Positions 1-8,790 are shown, counted from the first letter of the stretch. The stretch: 64,000 bases of DNA from an uncultured Bacteroides sp. (GCA_900551445.1 URWA01000003.1:62001-126000); one strand, 5' to 3'. Notes: generated from the letters alone by a model not told the origin. Numbers and translations are program-made.

Positions 1-432
1 CAAAGTCAAGTCATCGACTTCAATATCCCGCTTACCTTTCACCCCATAAGCCAAATAAGGTCCTGCGGTGAATACCATATCGAAGTTCGAAGCTGTACCG
101 ACATGGAAAGCAGCCAGCAAAGGCATTTCAAAATAGTTCTGATTTACATGTACATTCACAATTCCCAGATTGTCCACTCCGGATAAGTCCGCATCCATAC
201 CGGCTCCTTTGGATACCCAGTTCAATCCGGTCTGGAAAGACACCAGTCCGCTCAGAGGCACATCAATGCCCACTCCTACCTTTTGATTAAACAGAGGAGA
301 TGAATCTCCTGCATCTTTCCCCATCCAGGTGCTCATACCCAGTCCTAATTTCATACTCCAGGTTACCTTCGTCTGTGCGGCCATTGTCAACACGGTGAAC
401 AAACAAGCCACTATACATGCAATTCGTTTCAT
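1..432 (-). CDS. Outer-membrane beta-barrel protein, porin/PorT-like (3' end off window)
   Basis: The first 144 codons of a leftward gene that runs off the left edge. The product starts with a signal peptide (MKRIACIVACLFTVLTMAAQ). Alternating hydrophobic strands with Gly and aromatic residues follow, including FQTGLNWVSKG, YFEMPLLAAFHV and FTAGPYLAYGVKG, the pattern of Bacteroidetes outer-membrane beta-barrel (PorT/OMP_b-brl) proteins. It probably sits in the outer membrane; the substrate or partner is unknown. A well-formed promoter lies just upstream. The C-terminal end cannot be judged because it is missing. Confidence 0.75.
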   Translation of the reverse strand, partial: MKRIACIVACLFTVLTMAAQTKVTWSMKLGLGMSTWMGKDAGDSSPLFNQKVGVGIDVPLSGLVSFQTGLNWVSKGAGMDADLSGVDNLGIVNVHVNQNYFEMPLLAAFHVGTASNFDMVFTAGPYLAYGVKGKRDIEVDDLTL

Positions 433-458
433 AGGCTTATTAACATATATGAATTACA

Positions 459-489
459 CAAATTTAAGAAGATAAAGCGGAGATACAAA
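459..489 (-). promoter_or_regulatory. Bacteroides-type promoter for the beta-barrel gene at 1-432
   Basis: On the minus strand a TTTG box (486-489) lies 19 bases from TAAATTTG (459-466), matching the Bacteroides -33/-7 consensus. The start codon at 432 follows about 27 bases downstream of the -7 box. Confidence 0.6.
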
Positions 490-495
490 TAAAAA

Positions 496-532
496 GGGAG
501 CAAAAAAGAGATTTCCACCTCTTTTTGCTCCC
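496..532 (-). terminator. Rho-independent terminator after the 560-1093 gene
   Basis: GGGAGCAAAAAAGAG and CTCTTTTTGCTCCC form a 14-bp stem with one bulged A and an 8-base loop. It sits 28 bases past the stop of the leftward gene at 560. Confidence 0.65.
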
Positions 533-559
533 TTCTCACAAGGTTTTAAATGTTATCTC

Positions 560-1093
560 TTAGAATTCGTAATCGATACCAATGGAAATGTTTTCCATAT
601 CCAGACCGACACCAAATCCATTGCCTTCCATATCACGATAGTAATCGTCGCGATAACCGGCAAAGCCGACCTTCGTAATAAAGCTGAAGTGATCGTTCAA
701 TTTCAAGGCCAGACCCGGTTTTACGCCAATTTCAAAACCGTTGACAGAATCCGCATGTTTCGCTTTGTAGGTAGAGAAACCGAATCCCATATCCAGGAAC
801 AGACGCACAATCTTGTTTTCATAGAATGAATAACGTGCATACGGAGCCAACGCAAACGCATTGGAACTAATTCCATGTTCTCCGTCATACCCTTTATGCG
901 CATAGGCCAGTTCCACGCCCACAGCCCATTGCTTGCTCAGGTTATAACCTACATCCGGTGTAATGGAGAATGAAGTTTTATCCACATCATTGTTTCTCCA
1001 CAAGCTGATACCACCTCCCAAATACACACCTTCCTGTGCACTGGCCGAAATGGCAGCCATGACAATCACTACGAGCAAAAATAACTTTCTCAT
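560..1093 (-). CDS. Outer-membrane beta-barrel protein (porin family)
   Basis: A 177-residue protein with signal peptide MRKLFLLVVIVMAAISASAQ, so the mature chain begins near residue 21. The rest is a small beta-barrel of about eight strands, with segments such as SITPDVGYNLSKQWAVGVELAY, FALAPYARYSFY and LFLDMGFGFSTY. It ends in Phe (IGIDYEF), the C-terminal aromatic typical of outer-membrane barrels. The size and pattern fit the OMP_b-brl family. It is a separate transcription unit, closed by its own terminator. The ligand is unknown. It resembles its left neighbour in general design but is not an obvious copy. Confidence 0.8.
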   Translation of the reverse strand: MRKLFLLVVIVMAAISASAQEGVYLGGGISLWRNNDVDKTSFSITPDVGYNLSKQWAVGVELAYAHKGYDGEHGISSNAFALAPYARYSFYENKIVRLFLDMGFGFSTYKAKHADSVNGFEIGVKPGLALKLNDHFSFITKVGFAGYRDDYYRDMEGNGFGVGLDMENISIGIDYEF

Positions 1094-1164
1094 GATCTTC
1101 TTTTTTTAATTCTACAATTTATTTTGATACACTCATCTCTCTTTCTATCCAAAATCCAGCTTCC

Positions 1165-1359
1165 TCAACCCTGTTTGTGACGGTTGGCTCTCCGGCGACG
1201 ATATTCTGCCTTCATTTTGGCTGAACCCGAGCCATGAAGTCCCGTAATATACGTTTTCTTCTTGGCCTTCGTCTTTACCTTCTCTTCCTTTTTCTTTCCG
1301 TCCGAAGATTTTCCTCCTTTAAAGACAATCCCTTCGGTCAATATCTTTTCAATATCCAT
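1165..1359 (-). CDS. Small lysine/arginine-rich hypothetical protein
   Basis: A 64-residue, strongly basic protein. The N-terminus is amphipathic (MDIEKILTEGIVFKGG), a Lys-rich stretch lies at residues 17-35, and the C-terminus is YRRRRANRHKQG. It has no signal peptide or membrane segment. The start is 7 bases after the stop of the M23 peptidase gene, so it is probably the last gene of the hpt-adk-obgE run. The charge suggests nucleic-acid or ribosome binding, but that is inference; I do not recognise the family. Confidence 0.55.
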   Translation of the reverse strand: MDIEKILTEGIVFKGGKSSDGKKKEEKVKTKAKKKTYITGLHGSGSAKMKAEYRRRRANRHKQG

Positions 1360-1366
1360 AATCTGC

Positions 1367-1984
1367 TTATTTTTTAGGTTGTAATTTTACATGCTTGCCC
1401 GACCTTGTACAAATCAAGGTACGTTTCAAAGGCTGGCGCGTCTGCATATTGAACAAGAGTCCGGGACTGAAATGCTGTCCGTTCACCCGCAGTTCAAAAT
1501 GCAGATGTTCGGTAGTGGCACGCCCCGACCTGCCGGTCAATGCTATGACCTGTCCTGCCTTTACGGTATCTCCCGATGCTACCAGATTCTTGGAATTATG
1601 ACTGTATAAAGTCTCCAGCCCGTTGGCATGACGCACCACAATGACTTTTCCATATCCGCCGTAATGCTTCGCCATCCGTACCACCCCATCGAATACGCAC
1701 ACGATGGAATCATTGGCTTTCGTCTTGATGTCTGCTCCCGAATGTCCACCCCGGCTACCATAGCCCGAAATCACTTTCCCGTTACGGAGCGGAAAGCAGA
1801 ACTGCGAATCGGCCAGACATTCCAGATGAATTTCAAAACGGTTTCCTTTGGCAAACAGTCCCGGAGTCTGTACCCTGACATGATTGCGCTCCATGTGTGT
1901 GAATCCAGTGGATACCGGCACACCGGCCCGAATACTTCCAGCCCAGAAGCACCAGGCAACAATCAACCATACCAACCGCTTCAT
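1367..1984 (-). CDS. M23 family metallopeptidase (peptidoglycan endopeptidase)
   Basis: A 205-residue exported protein. The signal peptide MKRLVWLIVAWCFWAGSIRA supports the start at 1984 rather than an upstream ATG inside the previous gene; this ATG lies one base after that gene's TGA. The LytM/M23 fold is clear: HxxxD zinc motif at H81-D85 (HSGAD), then HLH at H160/H162 in EHLHFELR. All zinc ligands are present, so it should be an active glycyl/DD-type endopeptidase acting on cell wall in the periplasm. Translational coupling with the B3/4 gene suggests one mRNA. Confidence 0.85.
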   Translation of the reverse strand: MKRLVWLIVAWCFWAGSIRAGVPVSTGFTHMERNHVRVQTPGLFAKGNRFEIHLECLADSQFCFPLRNGKVISGYGSRGGHSGADIKTKANDSIVCVFDGVVRMAKHYGGYGKVIVVRHANGLETLYSHNSKNLVASGDTVKAGQVIALTGRSGRATTEHLHFELRVNGQHFSPGLLFNMQTRQPLKRTLICTRSGKHVKLQPKK

Positions 1985-1985
1985 C

Positions 1986-2654
1986 TCACTTGAAATAACA
2001 AAGTTCCACATCCTGCGCCTCCGCAAATTCTTTCAGCAGGTTCACCATGTAGTTCACTGCTTCCTCCAGTCCCTCACTGCCACTGTACGCATTCATTATT
2101 GCCAACAGATGCGTGGTGTGCTCCGAAATCTTCGTCCGTTCATTGTCGCTGGTCGGCGTACCTACACCTCCCACGGCATCCCGATATACCGGCATGCCTT
2201 CAATGTTCAGTTCCCCACGTCCGATGCCCTCGTAAGGCTCACCCGCCTTACCGATGCCCAGCACCAGTTTGTCGCCCTGAATCTTGTCACGGTCGAAACC
2301 ACCGATGGAGTGTCCGCTGTAAATGGAAGCCAAGTTAATCAAATCCACCAGCGTATCAATCTGATACAGCGAAAGGCCTCTCAGCAATCTGCGGCACAAG
2401 GCTTCCGAAGAAGGACGGTAGCGGCTGGGGTCCTTGCCACATTTCTTGTATGCCTGACGAGTAGCCTGAATGGCCGGCATCTCTTTGATGGAATCAATGG
2501 TATATTTCTGACGATAGAGTTCGGTAAACTCCCCGATTCTTTTCCATAACGCTTCACTGTAAGGTGAATTCTTCACGGTAGCAAACACGGCAGCCCCGCG
2601 AAACTGCGGCCAAGCCTGCCGTAATTCTTCTGATACTTCAATTTTCAAATCCAT
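1986..2654 (-). CDS. Solo B3/B4 (phenylalanyl-tRNA synthetase beta-like) domain protein
   Basis: A 222-residue cytoplasmic protein starting MDLKIEVSEELRQAWPQFRGAAVFATV. It resembles the stand-alone B3/4 domains related to the editing region of Phe-tRNA synthetase beta (COG3382), with the stretches YRPSSEALCRRLLRG, DLINLASIYSGHSIGGFD and DAVGGVGTPTSDNERT. The family may hydrolyse mischarged tRNA, but a role for the solo proteins is not settled. The start at 2654 is preferred because upstream in-frame ATGs lie within the pgeF coding region. Confidence 0.75.
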   Translation of the reverse strand: MDLKIEVSEELRQAWPQFRGAAVFATVKNSPYSEALWKRIGEFTELYRQKYTIDSIKEMPAIQATRQAYKKCGKDPSRYRPSSEALCRRLLRGLSLYQIDTLVDLINLASIYSGHSIGGFDRDKIQGDKLVLGIGKAGEPYEGIGRGELNIEGMPVYRDAVGGVGTPTSDNERTKISEHTTHLLAIMNAYSGSEGLEEAVNYMVNLLKEFAEAQDVELCYFK

Positions 2655-2671
2655 TCTGCAAACTCTCCTTT

Positions 2672-3478
2672 CTATTTTTCCATTCGCATAATTCCCGACA
2701 AAATACGTCCGGAATGAATACCCAGACGACGTGCCGAAAAGAAATCCGTATAATGCTGATAGGTACAAATGCCAGCCACTTCAATATGAGAGGCTTTTAC
2801 ACCTTTCGACAATAATTGCAGGCGATTGGCTTCCCAAAGGTCGATGTGCCACTTTGCATACCGTCGGGCTATCCTCGCCATATCAAATCCGGCAGTTTCA
2901 AAAGCTTCGTACACCTCCTCGCCCACTTCGAATGACTCAAGGGAAATTCCCGGTCCGATGCAGGCCCGCACATCTTCTCCTTCCGTACCGTAAAGCGCAT
3001 GCATCCGGTCGAGGGTCTTTTCCACAATCCGGGCCACCGTACCGCGCCATCCGGCATGGATGGCCGCCATCACCTTGTGCTTTGTATCATAGCAAAGCAC
3101 CGGAATACAGTCGGCCGTAGAAATGCAAAGACACACTCCCGTCTTGTCACTGACCAAGGCATCCACACCCTCCAGCAATTCCCTTCTTTTCTCCGGAAGA
3201 GATTCGATAAACTCATCATCAATCACCCTTACCGTCGTACCGTGCGTCTGATGAGGTACCACCAACATCTCCGGGCAGACAGGCATCAGTGAGCACAATA
3301 ACTCCCGGTTCTGTTCCACCTTTTCGGGATTATCCCCACAATAATGGTTACAGTTGAACGAGGCATAGTTTCCTTCGCTATGGCCTCCATGACGAGTAGT
3401 AGAAAAACAAAAGATGTCGGTGCGCGAACTCATCCGGTCGTACACCCACATCCTCTTATCCTTAGTCAGATGATTCAT
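2672..3478 (-). CDS. pgeF: Peptidoglycan editing factor PgeF (polyphenol oxidase/laccase domain)
   Basis: A 268-residue member of the YfiH/DUF152 family. The conserved metal site is intact: HQTHG (H79), ADC (C124) and HAGWRGT (H141), followed by CIGPGISLESFEVG and HIDLWEANRLQL. Family members remove wrongly incorporated residues from peptidoglycan precursors and were earlier described as purine-nucleoside phosphorylase/laccase enzymes. The ATG shares one base with the obgE stop (TAATG), which implies coupled translation. An alternative start at Met10 is possible. Confidence 0.85.
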   Translation of the reverse strand: MNHLTKDKRMWVYDRMSSRTDIFCFSTTRHGGHSEGNYASFNCNHYCGDNPEKVEQNRELLCSLMPVCPEMLVVPHQTHGTTVRVIDDEFIESLPEKRRELLEGVDALVSDKTGVCLCISTADCIPVLCYDTKHKVMAAIHAGWRGTVARIVEKTLDRMHALYGTEGEDVRACIGPGISLESFEVGEEVYEAFETAGFDMARIARRYAKWHIDLWEANRLQLLSKGVKASHIEVAGICTYQHYTDFFSARRLGIHSGRILSGIMRMEK

Positions 3479-4662
3479 TACTTCTGTGTTTCGTCCTCCC
3501 AGTCTTCCTCTTCGTACTCGTAGTCGAAGTCATCCTCGTCCGTATCCTCTTCATATTCATACTCAAAGTCCTCGTCCTCACCCATATCCTCCAGCTCTTT
3601 CTGGAGTTTCTTCAGGTCTTTCGGACGATGCACGATGGCTTCCCGACGTACAGTCTCCAACTGGTTGCTGTCTTTATTCAATTCCGTCCACAACAGGTCC
3701 TTCAGCTGCTGGATACCCATTCCGGACACCGAAGAAATAAAGACATGCGGTATATCTTCAGGCAATGTAGGCTCCAGCATCTGCATCAGTTCTTCGTCCA
3801 GCATGTCACATTTCGTGATGGCCAGCACCCGCTGCTTGTCCAGCATCTCCGGATTGAAGATAGCCAGCTCATGGAGCAAAATCTCATACTCCTTCCGGAT
3901 GTCATCCGTATCGCCCGGCACCATAAACAACAGCAGGGAGTTACGCTCGATATGACGCAAGAAGCGCAATCCCAGCCCTTTACCTTCACTCGCACCTTCA
4001 ATGATACCCGGAATATCCGCCATCACGAACGACTTTCCTTCGCGATAAGACACGATACCCAGATTCGGCTCCAGCGTGGTAAAAGGATAGTTGGCAATCT
4101 TCGGACGGGCTGCCGAAACAGCCGCCAGCAAAGTCGATTTTCCCGCATTCGGGAAACCTACCAGACCCACATCTGCCAATAATTTCAATTCCAAAATCAC
4201 CGTCATCTCCTGCATGGGTTCCCCCGGTTGGGCAAAACGAGGTGCCTGACGGGTAGCTGTACGAAAATGCCAGTTTCCCAATCCGCCACGTCCGCCTTTC
4301 AGCAAGATGACTTCTTGTCCGTGCTCCGTTACGTCGCACACATATTCGCCGGTTTCGGCATTATATACTACGGTTCCGCATGGAACCTCGATGACCTTGT
4401 CTGCCCCGTCCTTTCCGAAACTCTTGTTCTTCGAACCGTTTCCGCCGTGTTCCGCAAACACATGACGGTCGTATTTCAGGTGCAGCAACGTCCAATAGTT
4501 GCGGTTTCCCCGCAAAATCACATGACCTCCTCTACCACCGTCGCCACCGTCTGGACCTCCGTTGGGCATATACTTCTCACGGCGCATGTGCACCGAACCG
4601 CGGCCTCCTTTCCCGGAGCGGCAATAGATTTTTACGTAATCAACAAAATTCGATTCAGCCAT
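3478..4662 (-). CDS. obgE: GTPase ObgE/CgtA, ribosome assembly
   Basis: A 394-residue Obg GTPase. Residues 1-158 form the glycine-rich Obg fold (GKGGRGSVHMRREK, GPDGGDGGRGG). The G domain follows: G1 GFPNAGKST at 169-177, FTTLEPNLG switch region, G3 DIPG at 216-219, G4 TKCD at 283-286 and SSVSGMG. The last roughly 45 residues are extremely acidic (Glu/Asp/Tyr runs), a common variable tail in this family. It acts in late 50S assembly and stress signalling. It sits between adk and pgeF in the same direction. Confidence 0.95.
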   Translation of the reverse strand: MAESNFVDYVKIYCRSGKGGRGSVHMRREKYMPNGGPDGGDGGRGGHVILRGNRNYWTLLHLKYDRHVFAEHGGNGSKNKSFGKDGADKVIEVPCGTVVYNAETGEYVCDVTEHGQEVILLKGGRGGLGNWHFRTATRQAPRFAQPGEPMQEMTVILELKLLADVGLVGFPNAGKSTLLAAVSAARPKIANYPFTTLEPNLGIVSYREGKSFVMADIPGIIEGASEGKGLGLRFLRHIERNSLLLFMVPGDTDDIRKEYEILLHELAIFNPEMLDKQRVLAITKCDMLDEELMQMLEPTLPEDIPHVFISSVSGMGIQQLKDLLWTELNKDSNQLETVRREAIVHRPKDLKKLQKELEDMGEDEDFEYEYEEDTDEDDFDYEYEEEDWEDETQK

Positions 4663-4717
4663 AATTTAAAGTTTAAGAACTGGCAGACTGTCCCCAGCCC
4701 GCCAGTTTTTCCATTAT

Positions 4718-5287
4718 TTAAAGTTTATCGATAGCTGCGCAGATGTCAGCGAAGATGCCTTCCATGGTACCCAGACCCTGGATGTGGCAATATTTACCGT
4801 CGTTCTTGTACCAGTCAATCAACGGAGCTGTCTGAGAATGATATACCACCAGACGTTTCTTGATAGTTTCTTCGTTGTCGTCGGCACGGCCTGATTCCTG
4901 TCCACGTTTGATCAGACGAGTCATCAGTTCATCTTCCGGCACTTCCAGGTCGAGCATGATAGACACTTCCTGACCACGTTCCTGCAACATCTTCTTCAGG
5001 GCTTCTGCCTGAGCGATGGTACGAGGAAATCCGTCGAAGATTACGCCTTTGCTATCCTTGAAGCTGTCGAATACGCTAGCCAGGATGTCAATCATCAATG
5101 CATCAGGAATCAGCTGACCATTGTCGATATAACCTTTGGCTGTCTTACCCAGCTCTGTACCGTTCTTGATTTCTGCACGCAATACATCTCCCGTAGAAAT
5201 ATGGTTCAAACCATACTTTTCCACAATACGAGCACTCTGAGTTCCCTTACCTGAACCCGGAGCACCAAAAATTACAATATTCAACAT
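4718..5287 (-). CDS. adk: Adenylate kinase
   Basis: A 189-residue cytoplasmic kinase catalysing ATP + AMP = 2 ADP. P-loop GAPGSGKGT is at residues 8-16, the AMP-binding STGDVLRAEI and GFPRTIAQAEAL are present, and the LID has GRADDNEET without zinc cysteines. The length matches the short-LID form. It lies between hpt and obgE. A weak inverted repeat (ACTGGC...GCCAGT, 4679-4706) lies in the gap before obgE and might lower read-through. Confidence 0.95.
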   Translation of the reverse strand: MLNIVIFGAPGSGKGTQSARIVEKYGLNHISTGDVLRAEIKNGTELGKTAKGYIDNGQLIPDALMIDILASVFDSFKDSKGVIFDGFPRTIAQAEALKKMLQERGQEVSIMLDLEVPEDELMTRLIKRGQESGRADDNEETIKKRLVVYHSQTAPLIDWYKNDGKYCHIQGLGTMEGIFADICAAIDKL

Positions 5288-5314
5288 GTTGTTTTAGATA
5301 TGATTTATAAAAAA

Positions 5315-5851
5315 TTATTCTATCACCGTATAAATGTCGCGGTAGTTCCGGCCCAACCCGTCATAATCCAGTCCGTATCCCACGATAAAGTCGTTCGGAA
5401 TGTTCATGGCCACATAATGAATGTCCAGATCCACTTTCAGTTTGTCCGGTTTCACCAGCAGGGTAGCAATGCGGATTTCTTTCGGGTGGCGTGCTTTCAA
5501 TGTTTCCAGCAGACGCTGCATGGTCAGCCCCGTATCCACGATATCTTCCACAATAACGACCGTACGTCCCGTAATGTCTTCGTTCAGTCCTACCAGTTCC
5601 TTCACCTTGCCTGTAGAAGCCGTTCCCTCGTATGAAGCCAGTTTCACAAACGAAATCTCACACGGAATCGTCAGATGCTTCATCAAATCGGCAGTGAACA
5701 TGAACGAGCCATTCAACACACTCAGGAACAACGGATTTTCACCCTCCAAATCACGATTGATTTCATCGGCTACACGTGCCACTTCCTTCAATATTTCCGC
5801 CTCCGGGATAAACGTTTTGAAACGTTTGTCTTTTATCTGAATCGTCTCCAT
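5315..5851 (-). CDS. hpt: Hypoxanthine phosphoribosyltransferase
   Basis: A 178-residue purine salvage enzyme converting hypoxanthine or guanine plus PRPP to IMP or GMP. The PRPP-binding motif VVIVEDIVDTGLT is at residues 98-110, SVLNGSFMF at 44-52 and the purine-binding DFIVGYGLDYDG near the C-terminus. It is the first gene of the leftward run and shares a divergent promoter region with nnrD. A -7 box is visible upstream. Confidence 0.93.
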   Translation of the reverse strand: METIQIKDKRFKTFIPEAEILKEVARVADEINRDLEGENPLFLSVLNGSFMFTADLMKHLTIPCEISFVKLASYEGTASTGKVKELVGLNEDITGRTVVIVEDIVDTGLTMQRLLETLKARHPKEIRIATLLVKPDKLKVDLDIHYVAMNIPNDFIVGYGLDYDGLGRNYRDIYTVIE

Positions 5852-5878
5852 GTTATGATGTAGTTTTTAGAAATTGCG

Positions 5879-5886
5879 CAAATTTA
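5879..5886 (-). promoter_or_regulatory. Putative -7 box for hpt operon
   Basis: Minus-strand TAAATTTG matches TAnnTTTG, 27 bases upstream of the hpt start. No clear -33 TTTG lies at 19-21 bases spacing, so this rests on one box. Confidence 0.4.
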
Positions 5887-6009
5887 CGGATTTTCCCTAA
5901 AACCGCCACACATCCCCCTGAGTATTTAAAGATATTTTCAATAGAACCTATTCACCATTCGGGGCTTTTTTCGTACTTTTACCGACAAAATAGCTATTTT
6001 ATATATACA

Positions 6010-7527
6010 ATGAAAATTTTAAGTTGTACACAACAAAAAGAGGCCGATGCATATACCATCGCCCATGAATCTATATTGTCAATCAACCTCATGGAAAAGG
6101 CGGCCGGCCTGCTGGCACAAGCCATCAGCGACCGCTGGGACAAATCGCACCGCATCATCGTCTTTGCCGGTCCGGGCAACAACGGAGGCGATGCCTTGGC
6201 TGTGGCCCGCATCCTCTTCCTGAAACACTATCCGGTAGAAGTCTACCTGTTCAACGTGAAAGGTACCCTTTCCGAGGAATGTCTCACCAACGTGCAGCGC
6301 CTGAAAGAAAGCGGGTTTGCCAACTATACGGAAGTCAGCAGCCAGTTCGACCCTCCCCAGCTGGGCAGCCACGACGTCATCGTGGACGGACTGTTCGGTT
6401 CCGGCCTCAACAAGCCGCTGAGCGGAGGATTTGCGGCCGTCGTACAATACATCAATGCCTCCCCTTCCCAAGTGGTATCCATCGATATTCCTTCGGGACT
6501 GATGGGAGAAGACAATACCCACAACATCCGTCAGAACATCATCAAGGCCGACCTGACCCTGAGCATCCAGCTGCCGAAACTCTCTTTCCTCTTTGCAGAG
6601 AATGCCGACATAGTAGGCGAATGGCAACTGCTTGACATCGGTATCAGCCGGGAATTCATCGAAAAGGCCAAGACGCCTTACCAAATCACCGAAGCAAGCG
6701 AGATGCATGCGCTCATCAAGCCCCGGAAGAAATTTGCCCATAAAGGTTTGTTCGGCCACGGCCTGCTGATAGCCGGTTCCTACGGCATGGGAGGGGCTGC
6801 CCTGCTGGCCTCGCGGGCCTGTCTGCGCTCCGGCATCGGACTGCTCACCGTACATACCCCCGTCTGCAATCACCTCCTGCTCCAAAGCAACGTGCCCGAA
6901 GCCATGGTGCAGGACGACGTACACGACCGTTGCTTTGCCGAAGCGGCCGACCTCGACAACTTCCAGGCCGTAGCCATCGGTCCGGGACTGGGACAGGAAG
7001 AAGTGACCGTACAGGCACTCTTCGACCAAATCAGCAACTGCTACATTCCGCTGGTACTCGATGCCGACGCCTTGAATATCTTCAGCAACTATCGCAACTA
7101 CCTGACCCGTATTCCCCGCCACAGCATCCTCACGCCGCATGTGAAAGAACTGGAGCGCATCATCGGCCGTTGCAGCAACAGTTTCGAACGGTTGTCCAAG
7201 GCCAAGGAACTGGCAGCCTACCTGCAATGCTACATCGTGCTGAAAGGTGCCTGGACAGCTGTCATCACTCCCGACGGAGATACGTATTTCAACCCGACTG
7301 GTAATCCGGGTATGGCCACTGCCGGCAGCGGTGACGTACTGACGGGCATCATCCTCTCTCTCCTTTCACAAGGATACACACAGGAAGAAGCCTGCCGTCT
7401 GGGAGTCTACGTACACGGGCTCGCCGGTGACATCGCCGGCCAGCACAAAGGAATGATCAGCATGACTTCCGGCGATATCATAGAAGCTCTGCCCGAAGCA
7501 TGGAAACAATTAATGGAAATCAAATGA
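6010..7527 (+). CDS. nnrD: Bifunctional NAD(P)H-hydrate epimerase / ADP-dependent dehydratase
   Basis: A 505-residue fusion repairing damaged NAD(P)H hydrates. The N-terminal half (about 1-215) is the YjeF_N epimerase with FAGPGNNGGDALAVARIL and DGLFGSGLNKPLSGG. The C-terminal half (about 230-500) is the ribokinase-like dehydratase with KFAHKGLFGHGLLIAGSYGMGGAALLA, LDADALNIF and the anion-hole motif GNPGMATAGSGDVLTG. This is the usual length for the fused form. It is divergent from hpt; a near-consensus box TACTTTTA lies at 5974-5981. The gene is followed 7 bases later by a DUF4831 gene. Confidence 0.92.
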   Translation: MKILSCTQQKEADAYTIAHESILSINLMEKAAGLLAQAISDRWDKSHRIIVFAGPGNNGGDALAVARILFLKHYPVEVYLFNVKGTLSEECLTNVQRLKESGFANYTEVSSQFDPPQLGSHDVIVDGLFGSGLNKPLSGGFAAVVQYINASPSQVVSIDIPSGLMGEDNTHNIRQNIIKADLTLSIQLPKLSFLFAENADIVGEWQLLDIGISREFIEKAKTPYQITEASEMHALIKPRKKFAHKGLFGHGLLIAGSYGMGGAALLASRACLRSGIGLLTVHTPVCNHLLLQSNVPEAMVQDDVHDRCFAEAADLDNFQAVAIGPGLGQEEVTVQALFDQISNCYIPLVLDADALNIFSNYRNYLTRIPRHSILTPHVKELERIIGRCSNSFERLSKAKELAAYLQCYIVLKGAWTAVITPDGDTYFNPTGNPGMATAGSGDVLTGIILSLLSQGYTQEEACRLGVYVHGLAGDIAGQHKGMISMTSGDIIEALPEAWKQLMEIK

Positions 7528-7534
7528 CAACAAT

Positions 7535-8569
7535 ATGAAAAGAGGAATCATCGCATTGGGACTGCTGGCCTCTCTGAGCGCCTACTCTCAAGAAAGCTAT
7601 GTGCCACAGGAAGGCGAAGGTATCGTCTACTTCCTGCCTAAAACTAAAGTAGCCATCGACATCATCGCTACCAAAGTAGACTACCAGCCGGGCGACTTCT
7701 GCCTCTATGCCAGCCGATACCTGCGGCTGAACAACATTGGGACAAAGCCTGAAACCCATTGGGAAATCAAGGACATACGTGTACGCCTGGCAGGAGTTCC
7801 CGATTCTACCAAGGCTTATATCATGAAGCTGAAAGACAAGAGTGTGGCTTCCAACATAGAACTGACGGACAACGGTATCGTGAAAGCCATCAACACGACC
7901 TCTACCGAAAAAGAGTCGCTTCCCGACTACAAGCTGGAAACGCCTCAACGGCATGAAGATGCCCGCAAATACATGACCGAAGACATTCTCATGGCAGGTT
8001 CCAGCTCCAAGATGGCCGAACTGACCGCCCGTGAAATCTACAATATCCGCGACAGCAAGAACCTCATCCTGCGCGGACAGGCTGACACGATGCCTAAAGA
8101 CGGAGCTTCCCTGCAACTGGTCATCGACCAGCTCAACCAACAGGAGAAAGCCCTGACACAAGCTTTTACGGGAGTTACCGACCGCACGGATAAGGTATTT
8201 ACCATTCTGGTGGAACCGGGTGAGGACGTACGGGACCAGATTGCCGCACGCTTCTCTACCCAGCTGGGAGTGCTCCCTGTCAGCAACCTTGCAGGAGATC
8301 CCGTGTATGTTTCTGTCCGCAACACCACACACATGCCTGTACCGGAAGACGGGAAAAAGAAGAAAAAAGACGGTATCATTTACAACGTACCGGGCAAAGG
8401 AAAAGTCACTGTGACCTACCAGGGCAAGAAACTCTTCGATGACGAAATGTCGTTTACTCAGTTCGGCTACACCGAAGTACTGGTAGACGGTCTGTTCGAC
8501 AAGAAAGTCAATACCCGTGTCATTTTCAATCCTACCACCGGTGGAATCGTGAAGATTGACAAAGACTGA
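7535..8569 (+). CDS. DUF4831 family exported protein
   Basis: A 344-residue protein with signal peptide MKRGIIALGLLASLSAYS. The body (YVPQEGEGIVYFLPKTKVAIDI, YQPGDFCLYASRYLRL, LRGQADTMPKDGASLQLVIDQLNQQEKAL) matches a Bacteroidetes-specific family annotated as DUF4831, of unknown function. No catalytic motif is obvious. The mature protein is probably periplasmic or surface located. Seven bases separate it from nnrD, and a strong terminator follows, so the pair forms one transcript. Confidence 0.75.
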   Translation: MKRGIIALGLLASLSAYSQESYVPQEGEGIVYFLPKTKVAIDIIATKVDYQPGDFCLYASRYLRLNNIGTKPETHWEIKDIRVRLAGVPDSTKAYIMKLKDKSVASNIELTDNGIVKAINTTSTEKESLPDYKLETPQRHEDARKYMTEDILMAGSSSKMAELTAREIYNIRDSKNLILRGQADTMPKDGASLQLVIDQLNQQEKALTQAFTGVTDRTDKVFTILVEPGEDVRDQIAARFSTQLGVLPVSNLAGDPVYVSVRNTTHMPVPEDGKKKKKDGIIYNVPGKGKVTVTYQGKKLFDDEMSFTQFGYTEVLVDGLFDKKVNTRVIFNPTTGGIVKIDKD

Positions 8570-8590
8570 TTTATATACTTACAAGCAAGC

Positions 8591-8627
8591 AAAAAGGCCA
8601 TTTTTCGATGAGAAGAATGGCCTTTTT
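8591..8627 (+). terminator. Rho-independent terminator after the DUF4831 gene
   Basis: AAAAAGGCCATTTTTC pairs with GAAGAATGGCCTTTTTT around a short loop, with a T-run on the plus strand. It sits 21 bases past the stop codon. Confidence 0.75.
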
Positions 8628-8658
8628 TGTATGCCTAAAATCCACTGGAGAAGATAGA

Positions 8659-8790
8659 ATTCCGTCCAGTCGTTTTTTATGTTTCCCTATCAGGAAACGT
8701 ATATTTCGCGGAGGAGAAACATACGGCTCCGCCAAGAGAAACCTACGTTTCTCAGTGCGAAAACATAAAAGAAGAAAAGACGTTTAATCA
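8659..8790. repeat. 22-nt-phased array of GTTTC...GAAAC palindromes
   Basis: In the 347-base convergent gap 8570-8916, units start at 8681, 8703, 8725 and 8747, exactly 22 bases apart. The right arm GAAAC followed by NTA occurs at 8694, 8716, 8738 and (as AAAAC) 8760. The left arm is GTTTCC, ATTTCG, GGCTCC and GTTTCT. The first unit is a clean 6-bp inverted repeat, GTTTCC/GGAAAC, with a 6-base loop. The flanking 22-base windows at 8659 and 8769 show only faint similarity. It lies between two facing terminators. There is no gene here. Confidence 0.6.

Noticed and set aside
6079..7227. A 382-codon minus-strand frame opposite nnrD
   Set aside because: It mirrors the well-supported NnrD coding sequence and shows no domain or signal of its own.
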